DNA of 30,601 nt, taken from NCBI GenBank assembly GCA_040143965.1, contig JASJQH010006973.1:1-30601 (forward strand), read 5' to 3'. How positions within the stretch are numbered: position 1 is the first letter of the stretch; every line of letters begins with the position of its first letter. The notes under the pieces are model-generated. The model had not been told where the DNA came from. It saw nothing but the letters and a program-made list of their open reading frames with translations, and ran no database searches. Position numbers and translations under genes: made by a program. Positions 11,602 to 21,435 of the stretch are shown in pieces. Source of the stretch: Basidiobolus ranarum. Taxonomy: Eukaryota; Basidiobolomycota; Basidiobolomycetes; Basidiobolales.

Positions 11602-12573
11602 ATGGACTCTGGATTGAGTCTTCCGTATTGTACAGGCCCTTATATTAACTCAAGCATGCACTGTGGTGTGTTCGATTTTACAGCAGCTATGAAATCATGT
11701 GTTCCATCGAAGGGCTTTAAGCACGACGTAGCTCCATTGTCGCCGGACATCAAGAAGATTATCATGATGATATCAAATGTTTTTGAACACTCAAGGACTG
11801 ACTTCCATTACCAATCTTGTCGAGACCTCGACGACAAACGAGGTTATACCTGTGGGTTTGTCGGATTTACTACATCAGCTGGCGAGGCCTTGACGGTAAT
11901 TCAAGAATATTTTAAAGTGAAGGGTGAACAGTCTAAGGTATTTGAGAAATTTCTCCCAACACTAAACGAGTTCTCCAATATGACCCTTTGTCATACTGAG
12001 CCCAAAGATGTCGATTTGTATGGATTCACTGAAGCTTGGAAGCTAGCGGCTTGTGATGAAAAATTTCGTCATATCCAAGTAGAGGTGGCTGATCAAAACA
12101 TTCTTCGACCAGCAATTTACTTGGCTGGAAAAGCTGGGATTCATTCGACCCTTGGTAGGTTGATTTTTTATGATACTGCATTACAGCATGGATATGAGAA
12201 TGATGATGGAATTAGTCTTCGGAGTATCATGAGACTTGCTGGAAGACATACTACTGAATACGACTATCTCAATCATTTCTTACGAATAAGGAGACGCTTA
12301 CTATGCTGTTTCCCAGACGATGTGTGGCCTGAAAGTGCCAATCGAGTTTCCGATTTAATGCATATTTTAGAAACCGAAAATTTGGACCTTGAACCACCAA
12401 TTTTGTTGAAAAGTTACCACATTACAATTGAAGGGGATGAAGTAACTGACAAGGAGTGCTCAGAACCCGAAGATACTGAGGAGGAACCTCAACCTAGTGA
12501 TTGGAAAACGATGTGGTCCCATCATCAATCCAACAATACGTCACCTCATTCACATAACCGATTTAACCCATGA
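11602..12573 (+). CDS. GH46-family chitosanase
   Basis: Predicted 323-residue endo-chitosanase that hydrolyses beta-1,4 bonds of chitosan; single exon. The GH46 core runs from about residue 47 to 270. The catalytic acid fits Glu62 in NVFEHSRTDF and the catalytic base fits Asp78 in LDDKRGYT; this 16-residue spacing is seen in some GH46 enzymes. Later family landmarks are the FLPTL segment, the aromatic/His segment IFYDTALQHGYENDDG and the closing ENLDLEPPILLKSY. The N-terminal 45 residues contain four Cys and no typical hydrophobic signal peptide. The C-terminal 50 residues are acidic, then Ser/His/Asn-rich. The ATG at 11602 is the first in frame after a stop at about 11564. A signal-peptide exon upstream is possible but I could not place one. 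It sits 950 bp after the AA11-like gene on the same strand. Confidence 0.9.
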   Translation: MDSGLSLPYCTGPYINSSMHCGVFDFTAAMKSCVPSKGFKHDVAPLSPDIKKIIMMISNVFEHSRTDFHYQSCRDLDDKRGYTCGFVGFTTSAGEALTVIQEYFKVKGEQSKVFEKFLPTLNEFSNMTLCHTEPKDVDLYGFTEAWKLAACDEKFRHIQVEVADQNILRPAIYLAGKAGIHSTLGRLIFYDTALQHGYENDDGISLRSIMRLAGRHTTEYDYLNHFLRIRRRLLCCFPDDVWPESANRVSDLMHILETENLDLEPPILLKSYHITIEGDEVTDKECSEPEDTEEEPQPSDWKTMWSHHQSNNTSPHSHNRFNP

Positions 12574-13250
12574 TTCAAAAAATCAAGGTTACCTTCACTG
12601 CCATAACCTTCTATTGGGGAAATAAAAACTTTTTATTCAACAACATCAAGCTCCATATTTAGTCAACTTAAATATTACTCAACTTCCTGTGAAAGCCAAT
12701 AACTTAGACGGAGTTCTATTGACTAGAACTGGTCAAGTCAAAAAACAAATGCAGGAATTTTACTTGCAATTATGACCGAGAATTTACCTCTTTGAGAGTA
12801 GAGGTTTGAGAGTGAGAGCCCGTAACACATCGATACTAACCGAAAGAGTGGATTGACTCGATCGTTGCGAAATAAGATCAGGTTGATATATGAAATTGTT
12901 CTTTAATTCAATCTCGTAGTATACAGAATTCATTCCCCTCTTGCATTTAACTCTCCAAGGCAAAATCATCTCAAATAACAACCTGATACAGATATGATTA
13001 ATCAAACAACCACGAAACTATCAGCTTTGGTATACAAATGTTTTACAGAAATCAACTGTGATGAGATATGCTGTTATATTAAGAGAGATACTATGAGAAA
13101 TAGTATATTTCAAAAAAGTAAATAAGGAAACTTTTACTGAGATTAATGCAGGAGTCAACTACAATAAGTAATTCATAGTTTCAATAAAGCGATGAAAATA
13201 TGGCCTGCCATTTGTAGCGTTACAGCAATAAAAGCTACCTGAAAGCGCTA
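12574..13250. other. spacer between convergent 3' ends
   Basis: About 680 bp between the end of the chitosanase (+) and the end of the C2-domain gene (-). It should contain both 3' untranslated regions. A 73-codon minus-strand frame at 12784-13005 has no recognisable domain and is probably chance. Confidence 0.45.
12621..12626 (+). terminator. polyadenylation signal after the chitosanase
   Basis: AATAAA 47 nt downstream of the chitosanase stop codon, followed by a T-rich run. The distance suits a fungal cleavage and polyadenylation signal. It lies in the spacer between convergent genes. Confidence 0.35.
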
Positions 13251-14837
13251 CTACTTTTGCTTTTCGTCTTCAGGTTGCATATAGCATCCGGGGGGTACCA
13301 TAGCTGGGTAGGGCATAAAATCCATCGGCGGTGGCGGTAGAGGAACTCCATACTCATCACAATAGACTCCCATAGGCGGTAGGAATTCCTCGGGCACATG
13401 AAAATGATCCGGGAACATACCTGGGTCGTATATAGGCATATCAGGATATGGTGGCATATAACCCTCAGGAACAGGGTAGCCTGAAAAGGCTGCTGGATCC
13501 GGACATACAGGAGGAAAGGGTGTACCAGGCACCACCGGATACCCATAGGCATATGGGTCAGGATAGTAAGGCCCAGGAATATACATACCTTGATCCTAAA
13601 AAAAAGAATGAATTTACAAGTCCCAAAATAAGAGATTCATTGATTCATATTTACGTGCGACATAGGATATGGATATTGCGGATAGGGCGTGACAAAAGGC
13701 GGTACCTTCAATTTATAAGAATCAATAAATGTGAAGAGTAACATCAATGAACGATATTAAAGATAAACATAACTTACTTCAGAATACTGAGATGTTCGGT
13801 TGCTTTGCTCAGCGTGCTCGGAACTGTCAATATTGTGGCGAGTAGGCTGGGGTGAGCTATTTTGCGATGGTGCATTAGATGAATATATGCTATTCGATCT
13901 ACTCGGTGGAGGTATTGTGGGAAGGGGTTTGGCCCCAGGGCCCGCTGAACCGATGTGAGGAGTCATGTCACCCTCAGTTCCATAAGATGAGCTGGGTCTA
14001 TCAAGATCCGGTTTGCTGGTGTTAGTTGGAATGGGCTGCGTGCTACTACGTCTTGGTGCACTATTTTCCATATTGCTAATAGGTGATCCGGCAGGTTTTA
14101 TGTTTCCTAAAGGTTGATCCTTTTGGTTGCTTGCAATAGCTATAGGAGTAGTTGGTGTGGGAGCACTCAATGGAATTATCGGCGTACCAGTCTTGCTTAC
14201 AATTGGTGAGGGAGTAAATGGGGAAATATACGGCAATGGCGGTGGGTGTTTTTGACCGTCCTAAATAACGAGCATGAGTTTTATGTATAGTATATACTAT
14301 ATGATTGAAGGTGTAGAATCTTTGTGACTCTCTTTTCTTCATAAACAGGTTTTGATTATTAGCAAATAGTGCTTTTCAACTTACCACTGGAAAGAAAGTA
14401 AACTCTAAGTACACTTCACCGGCTGGCTCCCCTTTATCTTTCAATTCGAACCAACCTAAAAAAAATAACCACATCAGTAAATATTAAATACTATTTGAAA
14501 AGTAGGAAGGATAATTACTGTCGAGTTGATAATGTGTTATAGCTGGACTAAAATCAACTTCACTTTCACCAATAAAAGCATGTTCTCTAAGATTTTGGTC
14601 ATAACATTTAACTACGACTTTGTGTACACCTTCAGTTATATCAAACGTAAGACGTTCGTTCCAAGTAGGCTTCTGACCTCCATTTTTATCTGCTTTAGTA
14701 CGTTGACGTGAATTTCCAAGCTCAAACTGAAGAAAAGGATCCTGTTTTCCGATCTTTTGGACCACTCTCAATTCTCTACCCTTACATGGTCTGACCTCTA
14801 GAGTTCCTAAAGATTTGGTTTTCTTCTTGATAACCAT
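13251..14837 (-). CDS. C2-domain protein with Pro/Tyr-rich tail, Inn1/Fic1-like
   Basis: Predicted 422-residue protein in five exons: 14837-14519, 14455-14385, 14260-13778, 13705-13655, 13595-13251; introns of 63, 124, 72 and 59 nt, phases consistent. Residues 9-128 form one C2 domain: GTLEV, GKQDPF, the TKADKNGGQKPTWNERLTF strand, the loop near Asp80, IGESEV, and SWFELKDKGEPAGEVYLEF. This pattern matches the C2 domain of the cytokinesis ingression proteins Inn1 (budding yeast) and Fic1 (fission yeast). The remainder is low-complexity: Pro/Ser/Thr-rich with PxxP candidates for SH3 binding, then a Pro/Tyr/Gly-rich C-terminus with PPPP. Of the usual calcium-binding acids Asp33 and Asp80 are seen, but position 82 is Asn, so calcium binding may be weak or absent. 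Start: ATG at 14837 with G at -3 and +4. The septum role is inferred from family and architecture. Confidence 0.86.
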
Positions 14838-16353
14838 AACTGCGTACAATTAAGTAAATACTATAAAGAAGTTATCAAAAAATGATAGGCAATGTCCAAG
14901 AGGAGAAGGAATAAAATAACCGTGTTTCTATAATGGGATTTACCATTCACTCAAAAACAAGTAAATATTTAAAAGTACAGGGTTAGAAAATTGTACAAAG
15001 TTCTAAAGAGGACAGAATAAAGATTTTTTAAGAAATATCTTGAATCACAGTTGAACGCTAAAAGGAGAAAAGAAAGTACTACCGCAAAATATCCTCCTAA
15101 AGAAGTAGAAGCACACTGAAGAAACAACGTGCGACTTTTGGTTGAGAATTAAGGGAGATCATTTTACTCCGATATAAACTCTGTTTCATATAGCCTAATA
15201 ATTCTGTTGAGTTTTTGTATAAATTAAAATATGTACTAATATTATAGGCTACTTGCACTTCAAAACCATCGAATTGTACCCAGTGGAAGTCTGGAATTTC
15301 GATCGTTTTGTACATGTGACGTGCAGACTTAACAAGAAAAGCAACACTAACTCCCAAATGAATATCGTTGTAGTGCCATTCTGAGCGTTCCCTGTTGTTT
15401 TTCGGTCACTCGCAGGGGACTTGTTCGACCCATCTGGAATTTACTTTTCTCATCTGGGAACAAAGATCTAGAGTTATTGCATGTTTTGATACTCATGCAT
15501 AAAATAAAAGATCCACTCATTTCGGAAGCATTTCGATTGTACTAATATAAGGATGCATCAAATGAGATCATCTTTGGTAAGCAAATAAGTTTACCACACC
15601 TGATGACCAACGATCTATAAAAAGATAATATAAATGTCATTAACTGAATATGTATAGAGTAAGACGCTTTGATCTGTTCATCGGCCCCAGTTGTATGACT
15701 TGATATTAACGTAGCAATTAGACATTAGGATGAACTAACTTCTGAATTTCAAGGAGTTTTTGGGGCACAGTTGATCTAGCCAATCATGACTTCTCCATAG
15801 GTTCGATCTATTCTATACTTCTAGGTACTAACTCTCGATCGTATACATCACATATACACAGATTACCTTTCGCTTCTTCTGGTCTACAAACCTTTACTTA
15901 ATACGATTTTATCTAGCCGTAAGTGTTCTATGATTACTGAGTGGCAGTGCCTCTCTCTTCTTATGGTACCGACTAGTCTATATAAGGCTCTTCGCTGATT
16001 CCGCTGGTATGAAGATGTTTCTTTCGTCAAGGATGATACTGTCCACCCGATATATCCATTGATAGTAATAAGATTTCATCCATGGACAAGTCACATGCTA
16101 TTCTTAGATTTACGAGCAAATCAACATGAAAGGGAGCGTACGAGTTTACAGGTGTGGTATAGCTGTAATCAGACATCACAATTTTTATTTTCTATGAGAT
16201 TTGCAATAACCGAAAACAGTCCAAAGTGATCATTTTTATGTCGAAAAAGTCATGCAGGATTGGTATGTGGGTAAGTAAAAGAGGAATGGTATGACACGGT
16301 AATAGGAAGATAAAATAATATAGAAAAAAGAAGTACAATTAAAGTGATCGAAT
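14838..16353. other. spacer between C2 gene and glutamine synthetase gene
   Basis: About 1.5 kb. The part next to the C2 gene (14850-15090) is pyrimidine-rich on the minus strand, as expected for a promoter and leader. An open minus-strand frame at 15097-15405 is described separately. From about 15410 to 16235 I see no supported gene. The last part, next to 16354, is the 3' flank of the glutamine synthetase. Confidence 0.4.
15097..15405 (-). CDS. unassigned open frame, possible exon
   Basis: 102 open codons between two stops, with the first ATG in the middle (about 15308) and a GTG or TTG upstream. The translation is rich in aromatic residues (SEWHYNDIHLGVSVAF, DFHWVQFDGFEVQVAYN) and looks more protein-like than the surrounding frames, but I recognise no family. 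A donor-like GTAAAA lies near 15150, so it might be an exon of a spliced minus-strand gene just upstream of the C2 gene. It could also be chance. Confidence 0.22.
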   Translation of the reverse strand, partial: PKNNRERSEWHYNDIHLGVSVAFLVKSARHMYKTIEIPDFHWVQFDGFEVQVAYNISTYFNLYKNSTELLGYMKQSLYRSKMISLNSQPKVARCFFSVLLLL

Positions 16354-18669
16354 TTAGAAGAACAATAGTTCAGTGTTCTTAGGTAAAGGCCAGAATTTGT
16401 CGGCAACAAGATCTTCCAATTGATCAGACAATTCACGAACACGATCCACGAGTCCAACAATAGTATCACAGGTGGCCTTAGCTTGCTCTTCGTGTTCCAT
16501 TTCCATTACCTTCTCAACTTGCTCAAGCATGTTTTCATTCTGTGCTTGGAGTTCAGTAAGGATAGGACTCAAACGATTCAAGAGTGAGATTTCAGGCTCA
16601 CTAGCAACATTAATTGATGCCATGGCGGCGGCAGAGGTGGCAAGTTCTCTTCTGTATTCAAAAGCGGCAGGAAGCACTTGTTGATGAACCATTGTACGTA
16701 ATGTGTTAGCCTCCATAATGACATCCTTGGAGTATCTTTCGATAAGAATGTGATATCTGGAGTTCAACTCTGACTCGGTAAAGACACCGGTAGTCTTGAT
16801 GAGCATGTCTCTATGAACATCAAGGCGAAGTTGGTTGAAGGCTTCGACGGAGCTACGAATATTGGGAAGACCGCGCTTTTCAGCTTCTTGAGCCCAAGCC
16901 TCAGAGTAGTTATCTCCTTCGAAACGAACGGGCTTGGTGGAAGTGATGAATTGCTTAATGACAGCTACCTTATCAGCATCGGTAACAAAGTCCTTAGTTC
17001 CCTTTTGTTTCAAGAGAGCTTCGGTAATGTCTTCCAAAGCAGAAGCGACAGCGGCGTTAAGAACGGTAACAGGGAAAGCAGGTGATTGCTTGGAACCGAC
17101 AGCACGGAATTCGAATTTGTTACCAGTGAAGGCGAAAGGAGATGTACGATTACGATCAGTCAAATCACGGGAGATGTTAGGAAGGGAAGCAACCTTAACG
17201 TCCAAGACAGTTCCACCAACCTTGATGGATTGGATATGAGGTTGGGAGAAAGTTTTCACAGGGCGAGACTCCTCAATAGAGTTAAGTACTTCATTAAGGT
17301 GCTCACCAAGGAAAGCAGAGACAATACCAGGAGGGGCTTCAGCAGCACCAAGACGATGGTCATTAGCGGCGCTAGCAATAGAAGCACGAAGGAGACCACC
17401 ATGCTTGTGAACGGCGTGAAGAGTTGCCAACAAGAAGAGCAAGAAACGATAGTTAGTTTCAGGCTTAACAGTAGGATCAAGAAGGTTTTCACCGCGATCG
17501 GTGGACAAAGCCCAGTTGCAATGCTTTCCGGAACCATTAACACCCTTGAAAGGCTTCTCATGATACAAGACCTTCAAGTTATGTTTGTGAGCAACCTTAT
17601 GGATAACCTCCATAGTAACAAGATTGTGATCAACGGCAACAACGGCTTCTTCGAAGATAGGAGCAACTTCGAATTGAGCAGGTGCGACTTCATTATGGCG
17701 AGTTTTGATGGGAATACCAAGTTTGGTGAGCTCGAGCTCAACTTCACTGATAGCAGCCAAGACGCGGGTAGGCATTCTACCGAAGTAATGATCTTCCATC
17801 TGTTGATGCTTAGGAGGAAGGTTACCGATCAAAGTACGTCCACAAGTTTTTAAATCAGGACGAAGGGCATAAAGAGCGCGATCGACAAGGAAAAATTCCT
17901 GTTCCGTACCAAGAGTAGTATGTACACGGTTGACAAGGGGGGGAACACCAGCAGGGACAGGTTGAAGGAGATTCAACAATCTGGATGATGCCTTGGAAAC
18001 GGCCTCGCAAGAACGAAGGAGAACAGTTTTCTCATCTAAAGCATCACCATTGTATGAGATGAATACTGAAGGGATATACAAGACAGAGGTGTTGTGGGGG
18101 CCAGGTTGGATGAACATAGGACTGGTAGTATCCCATACAGTGTATCCACGAGCTTCGAAAGTGGTTCTCATACCACCTGATGGGAAACTAGAAGCATCAG
18201 GTTCAGATTGAAGAAGTTGAGATCCAGAAAGAGCTTCAACGGCGAAAACCTATTCAAGCTAGAGTCAGATACAAGTAAAAATGGTATAATGAATGATACA
18301 GAAACTCACCTCATCAGCAGGGCCGGTTCTTAAAGTCAAAAATGAATCATGCTTCTCGGCGGTGGTGCCAGTTTGAGGTTGGAACCAGTGAGAATAATGA
18401 GTAGCACCACGCTCCATAGCCCAGACACGGGCAGCATGGGCAACTGCATCAGCAGTGACTTTGTCAAGATGCTGGCGACCTCTAACTTGCTTAAGGAATT
18501 GGCCAAAAATAGGTTTTGGCAAGGCTTTGGAAAGAGCTTTAAGAGTAAGGACATTTTGACCATAGAATTCGGAGGGATAAATTCCTCTTCCGTTGGTGGT
18601 AGGATATTCGACCTTGCGAGAAGGTCTGTGAACACTGTTCATGATTGCTTGAATTCTAGATTGACTCAT
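16354..18669 (-). CDS. type III glutamine synthetase (GSIII)
   Basis: Predicted 751-residue enzyme joining ammonia to glutamate with ATP, the entry point of nitrogen assimilation. Exon 1 is 18669-18310, exon 2 is 18249-16354; the 60-nt intron is phase 0 (GTGAGT...TAG). The length matches GSIII (about 700-750) and not GSI or GSII. The N-terminal GSIII domain includes EPDASSFPSGGMRTTFEARG across the exon junction. Catalytic-domain landmarks are GTEQEFFLVD (about 234-243), TRHNEVAPAQFEVAP (about 303-317), EKPFKGVNGSGKHCNW (about 351-366) and FEFRAVGSKQSPAFPVTVLN; the C-terminal third is helical. Codon use is strongly biased to GGT, GCT, CGT, AAG and ACC-type codons, which suggests high expression and creates long false frames on the other strand. 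The ATG has an AAAATG context. A TATA box lies upstream. Confidence 0.97.
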
Positions 18670-18706
18670 TTTGAAACCTGTCCTGTTATAAACTTACGAA
18701 ATAATC

Positions 18707-18759
18707 GAATAAGAGGAAGGGGTGGAATAATGTTAACAGTACTCTCGCGTCAATTTATA
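18707..18759 (-). promoter_or_regulatory. core promoter of the glutamine synthetase gene
   Basis: On the minus strand TATAAA occupies 18759-18754, about 85 nt before the ATG, followed by a pyrimidine-rich run at 18725-18707 where transcription likely starts. The resulting leader would be 40-60 nt. This layout is typical of strongly expressed fungal genes. It is inferred from motif and spacing. Confidence 0.5.
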
Positions 18760-20425
18760 GAATTTGAACTAAGATTGAGCTCGATCAAAATATTACCCAA
18801 TCAAACAAACTATTCGAGTACGTCATGCTACAATCCAGCACAAAAGCGACACAAGGAGAAGAATTATGCCAATTCTACAAACAGGATATTTAATAAGCCA
18901 TACGCAGGGAGATTTGGATCATTTAAAACTGGATATGAAGTAGGCTTCGCGTGGCGAAGAAATGAAACAATTTATCAATATAAGTCAGAATGATTAATGC
19001 GCTACAGTAGTCAAATATTACACGAAGTACCATCAATTTCCATGTCCAAATCCATCTCCAGCGTGTGGATGATAAAAATAAAAAAGAATGATTTATGGTA
19101 TGACAAATGACTGTGTGAGCATTTTTTTCCAGCACAAAGATAGGCCAAATAGATCTGATTCGTGCAGGAAGTTTGCAAATGATGAACTCGAAAAAAGTGA
19201 TTTGTTATCAATAGATAAGTATCAAGACTTCGAAAAAAACCGGGCAGACTCCGTTGATAGCGAACTTTTCGGAACCATTTCAGGTAGATGTATTATGATT
19301 CATTAGGAACAAGAACCCATTTAGGATGTAGAATGTGAATCTACCCACTTTAAGTTGCTCGTTGTGTTTAGGGCTCTTTACAGGCCTAAAGGGTGCACAA
19401 GACCAATGAAGTCTAAATTCCGAGCCCCTCATAAATGGCAATTGGTCGTGATTCTAATTTGGCTCATTTTTAATGCTACAGGACCAAAGTCACATAGGAT
19501 CACTAGAATATAGAGCTCTATATGGTTTGAGAATACTTACATTACATGATATTTTTGTTTAGCCTAGTGCTGTAGAATGTTACAACTTTAACCTTTTCTC
19601 TGTACACTGCCTTGTGTCTTGCTCTCGCCAGCAACTAGATTATCTTTGTATTTCGTTGCCAAGTGATAGCACTGCTGACTGGACTGTATACAATATTTTT
19701 ATAGTAAGCGCAACATCTTAATTTGTGATTGATATCCTCCAACTGGTTTTGTTCAAGCAATGCTCACTCCAATCTACAATGCGTTTATTGATCTGTAAGT
19801 TTCTCAAAGTTTCACTTGAGGGTTTACCACATTTTATTGGCATTTTAATGCACATGCTTTCATGGGTGCGAATTATCATGACGGTGGGAAGATATGGCAT
19901 AAGTGAGGTTGGGCATTGATTAGAAGTTAAATCAGAGTGATTGTTTCGTCTTGATCGGAAAAGGATGATAATTGCAGGGTTCAACTTCATCATTAGTAAG
20001 TTAAATATCAAATGACAAGGTCTCTATACCTTTCAAAACGCCCTCTTTGGAATCAGTTGCTGGAGTTATGTGTTAAATCAAGCTTGCCAGTAACGGGATT
20101 ATGCTTAGTAGCTCTTATTTTGTGTCGCTATGGTAGTTGATTTGGCGAGATATCAGGCCGATTTTGATAGAAGGGTTTAGGATACTTCTACTCGGAGAGT
20201 AGCCTCGACTGTGTTTGTAATATAGCTCACATCACTGTAGAAGTGCTTTTAGGCGGTTGATTCATCACCATAGTAGTGTTGAGTGTTGAATGTTGTGAAA
20301 CAATATAAGAGTGGATCGGCTATCGATGAAGTCGATGTATGCATTTATCCGACCTCTGGTAGAGGCTTAGTATGGTCCTGGGTGCTGAATAGAATGGTTG
20401 ATGTAATGTCGCGCAGTCTGAAACC

Positions 20426-20710
20426 ATGGTAGTTAAATTAGCTAGCTTTAAACGATCTGAATATACACCAAGGATGTCCTTTTTTGACACAGCTGCATAT
20501 TCGATTGTATGTGAACCACTGAGCCTACCAAGAGTCCCGAGTTATAGTATAGTCGTGATTCATCCAGCCCTCGAGCCCTACTGGATTGAAGTTGATAGAC
20601 TGGTAGTTCCCAAATATCCGCTTTTGAGAGGACAATGTGGGTCATTCGACGTTTCTTTTGGTAGTTTTCTGGCGAATTTAATGTCGGTCACACCTATCAA
20701 TGAGGGATAA
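20426..20710 (+). CDS. small unassigned open frame with strong start context
   Basis: 94 codons beginning in AAACCATGG, a near-ideal eukaryotic start context. The translation is neither low-complexity nor clearly membrane-bound (for example PSYSIVVIHPALEPYWIEVD). I recognise no family and see no intron signals that extend it. In a gene-poor interval it may be chance. Confidence 0.2.
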   Translation: MVVKLASFKRSEYTPRMSFFDTAAYSIVCEPLSLPRVPSYSIVVIHPALEPYWIEVDRLVVPKYPLLRGQCGSFDVSFGSFLANLMSVTPINEG

Positions 20711-20830
20711 ATAGGGAGAGATCACCAAAAATGGATTGTATCAGGGAGTTAGAAAATTAATTGTTGAGGTAATTGAACAACAACTGGTATTTCTAATGTT
20801 TATGAGCAAACTGTGCTTAAGGTACTTGAC

Positions 20831-20850
20831 GTGATCAATTAATTGATCAC
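20831..20850. repeat. 20-bp perfect palindrome
   Basis: GTGATCAATTAATTGATCAC is a perfect 20-bp palindrome. It lies 15 bp from a second inverted repeat, which makes a compact cluster of dyad symmetry in an otherwise featureless interval. Confidence 0.6.
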
Positions 20851-20864
20851 CAAATCTGAATGAT

Positions 20865-20934
20865 TCCAGCAGCTCCAACTAATCAGAAATAATGATTACT
20901 CAAATATGACATCAATCACACTCGAGCTGCTGGA
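20865..20934. repeat. inverted repeat with 11-bp arms and nested hairpin
   Basis: CCAGCAGCTC at 20866-20875 is matched by its reverse complement GAGCTGCTGG at 20924-20933, and one more flanking base pairs. Inside the loop, TAATCA and TGATTA form a nested 6-bp stem. It could fold in RNA or mark a protein-binding site; no coding frame covers it. Confidence 0.5.
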
Positions 20935-21415
20935 TGAATATCGAACTTACTGACAGTTGTTTAAAACGGAACAAATTTACTGATTAATTGTTACATTTCG
21001 TCACTTACTTGCACAAACTTGTCTAATCAGAGTGACTATATCCACGATTTACAAATGACTCCATTTGATATTGATAGGATAGCTCCTTGCAAACCATGGC
21101 AATTCAAGTAGCTCCACTTTTCCCATTTCCTAACAAGAACACGGTATATCTTTGGCGTATATACATCGAAGCTAGATAAATTCAGAGCAATATCTATAAC
21201 AGCCCAAGAGATTGCATAAAGGTGGCAAGATACATTTAGTAAAGCTCAAAATCAATATAATTGGGATTAAAGATTATCTACATTAGTCTTCTATTTTCAC
21301 TATTAGTAATAGCCATTATTAATCAATCATCCATATTGATAACTATGCTTACCAATTCTTTGTCTTATTTATCCATCAATTAGTCATATATGTAGAGTAA
21401 CTATCTTCCTATTTT

Positions 21416-21435
21416 GATCCCATCCCATCCCATCC
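21416..21435 (+). repeat. short CATCC microsatellite
   Basis: About four tandem copies of a CATCC unit. It is short, and the repeat number probably varies between strains. Confidence 0.5.

Noticed and set aside
17086-17853. 255-codon forward frame opposite the glutamine synthetase
   Set aside because: It is a shadow made by the strong codon bias of the real minus-strand gene; its translation has no domain. Other forward frames across 16472-18211 and 18349-18993 are the same or run out into spacer.
19718-20011. 97-codon minus-strand frame
   Set aside because: It starts from a non-ATG codon, has no recognisable domain, overlaps another open frame and sits in a gene-poor interval.
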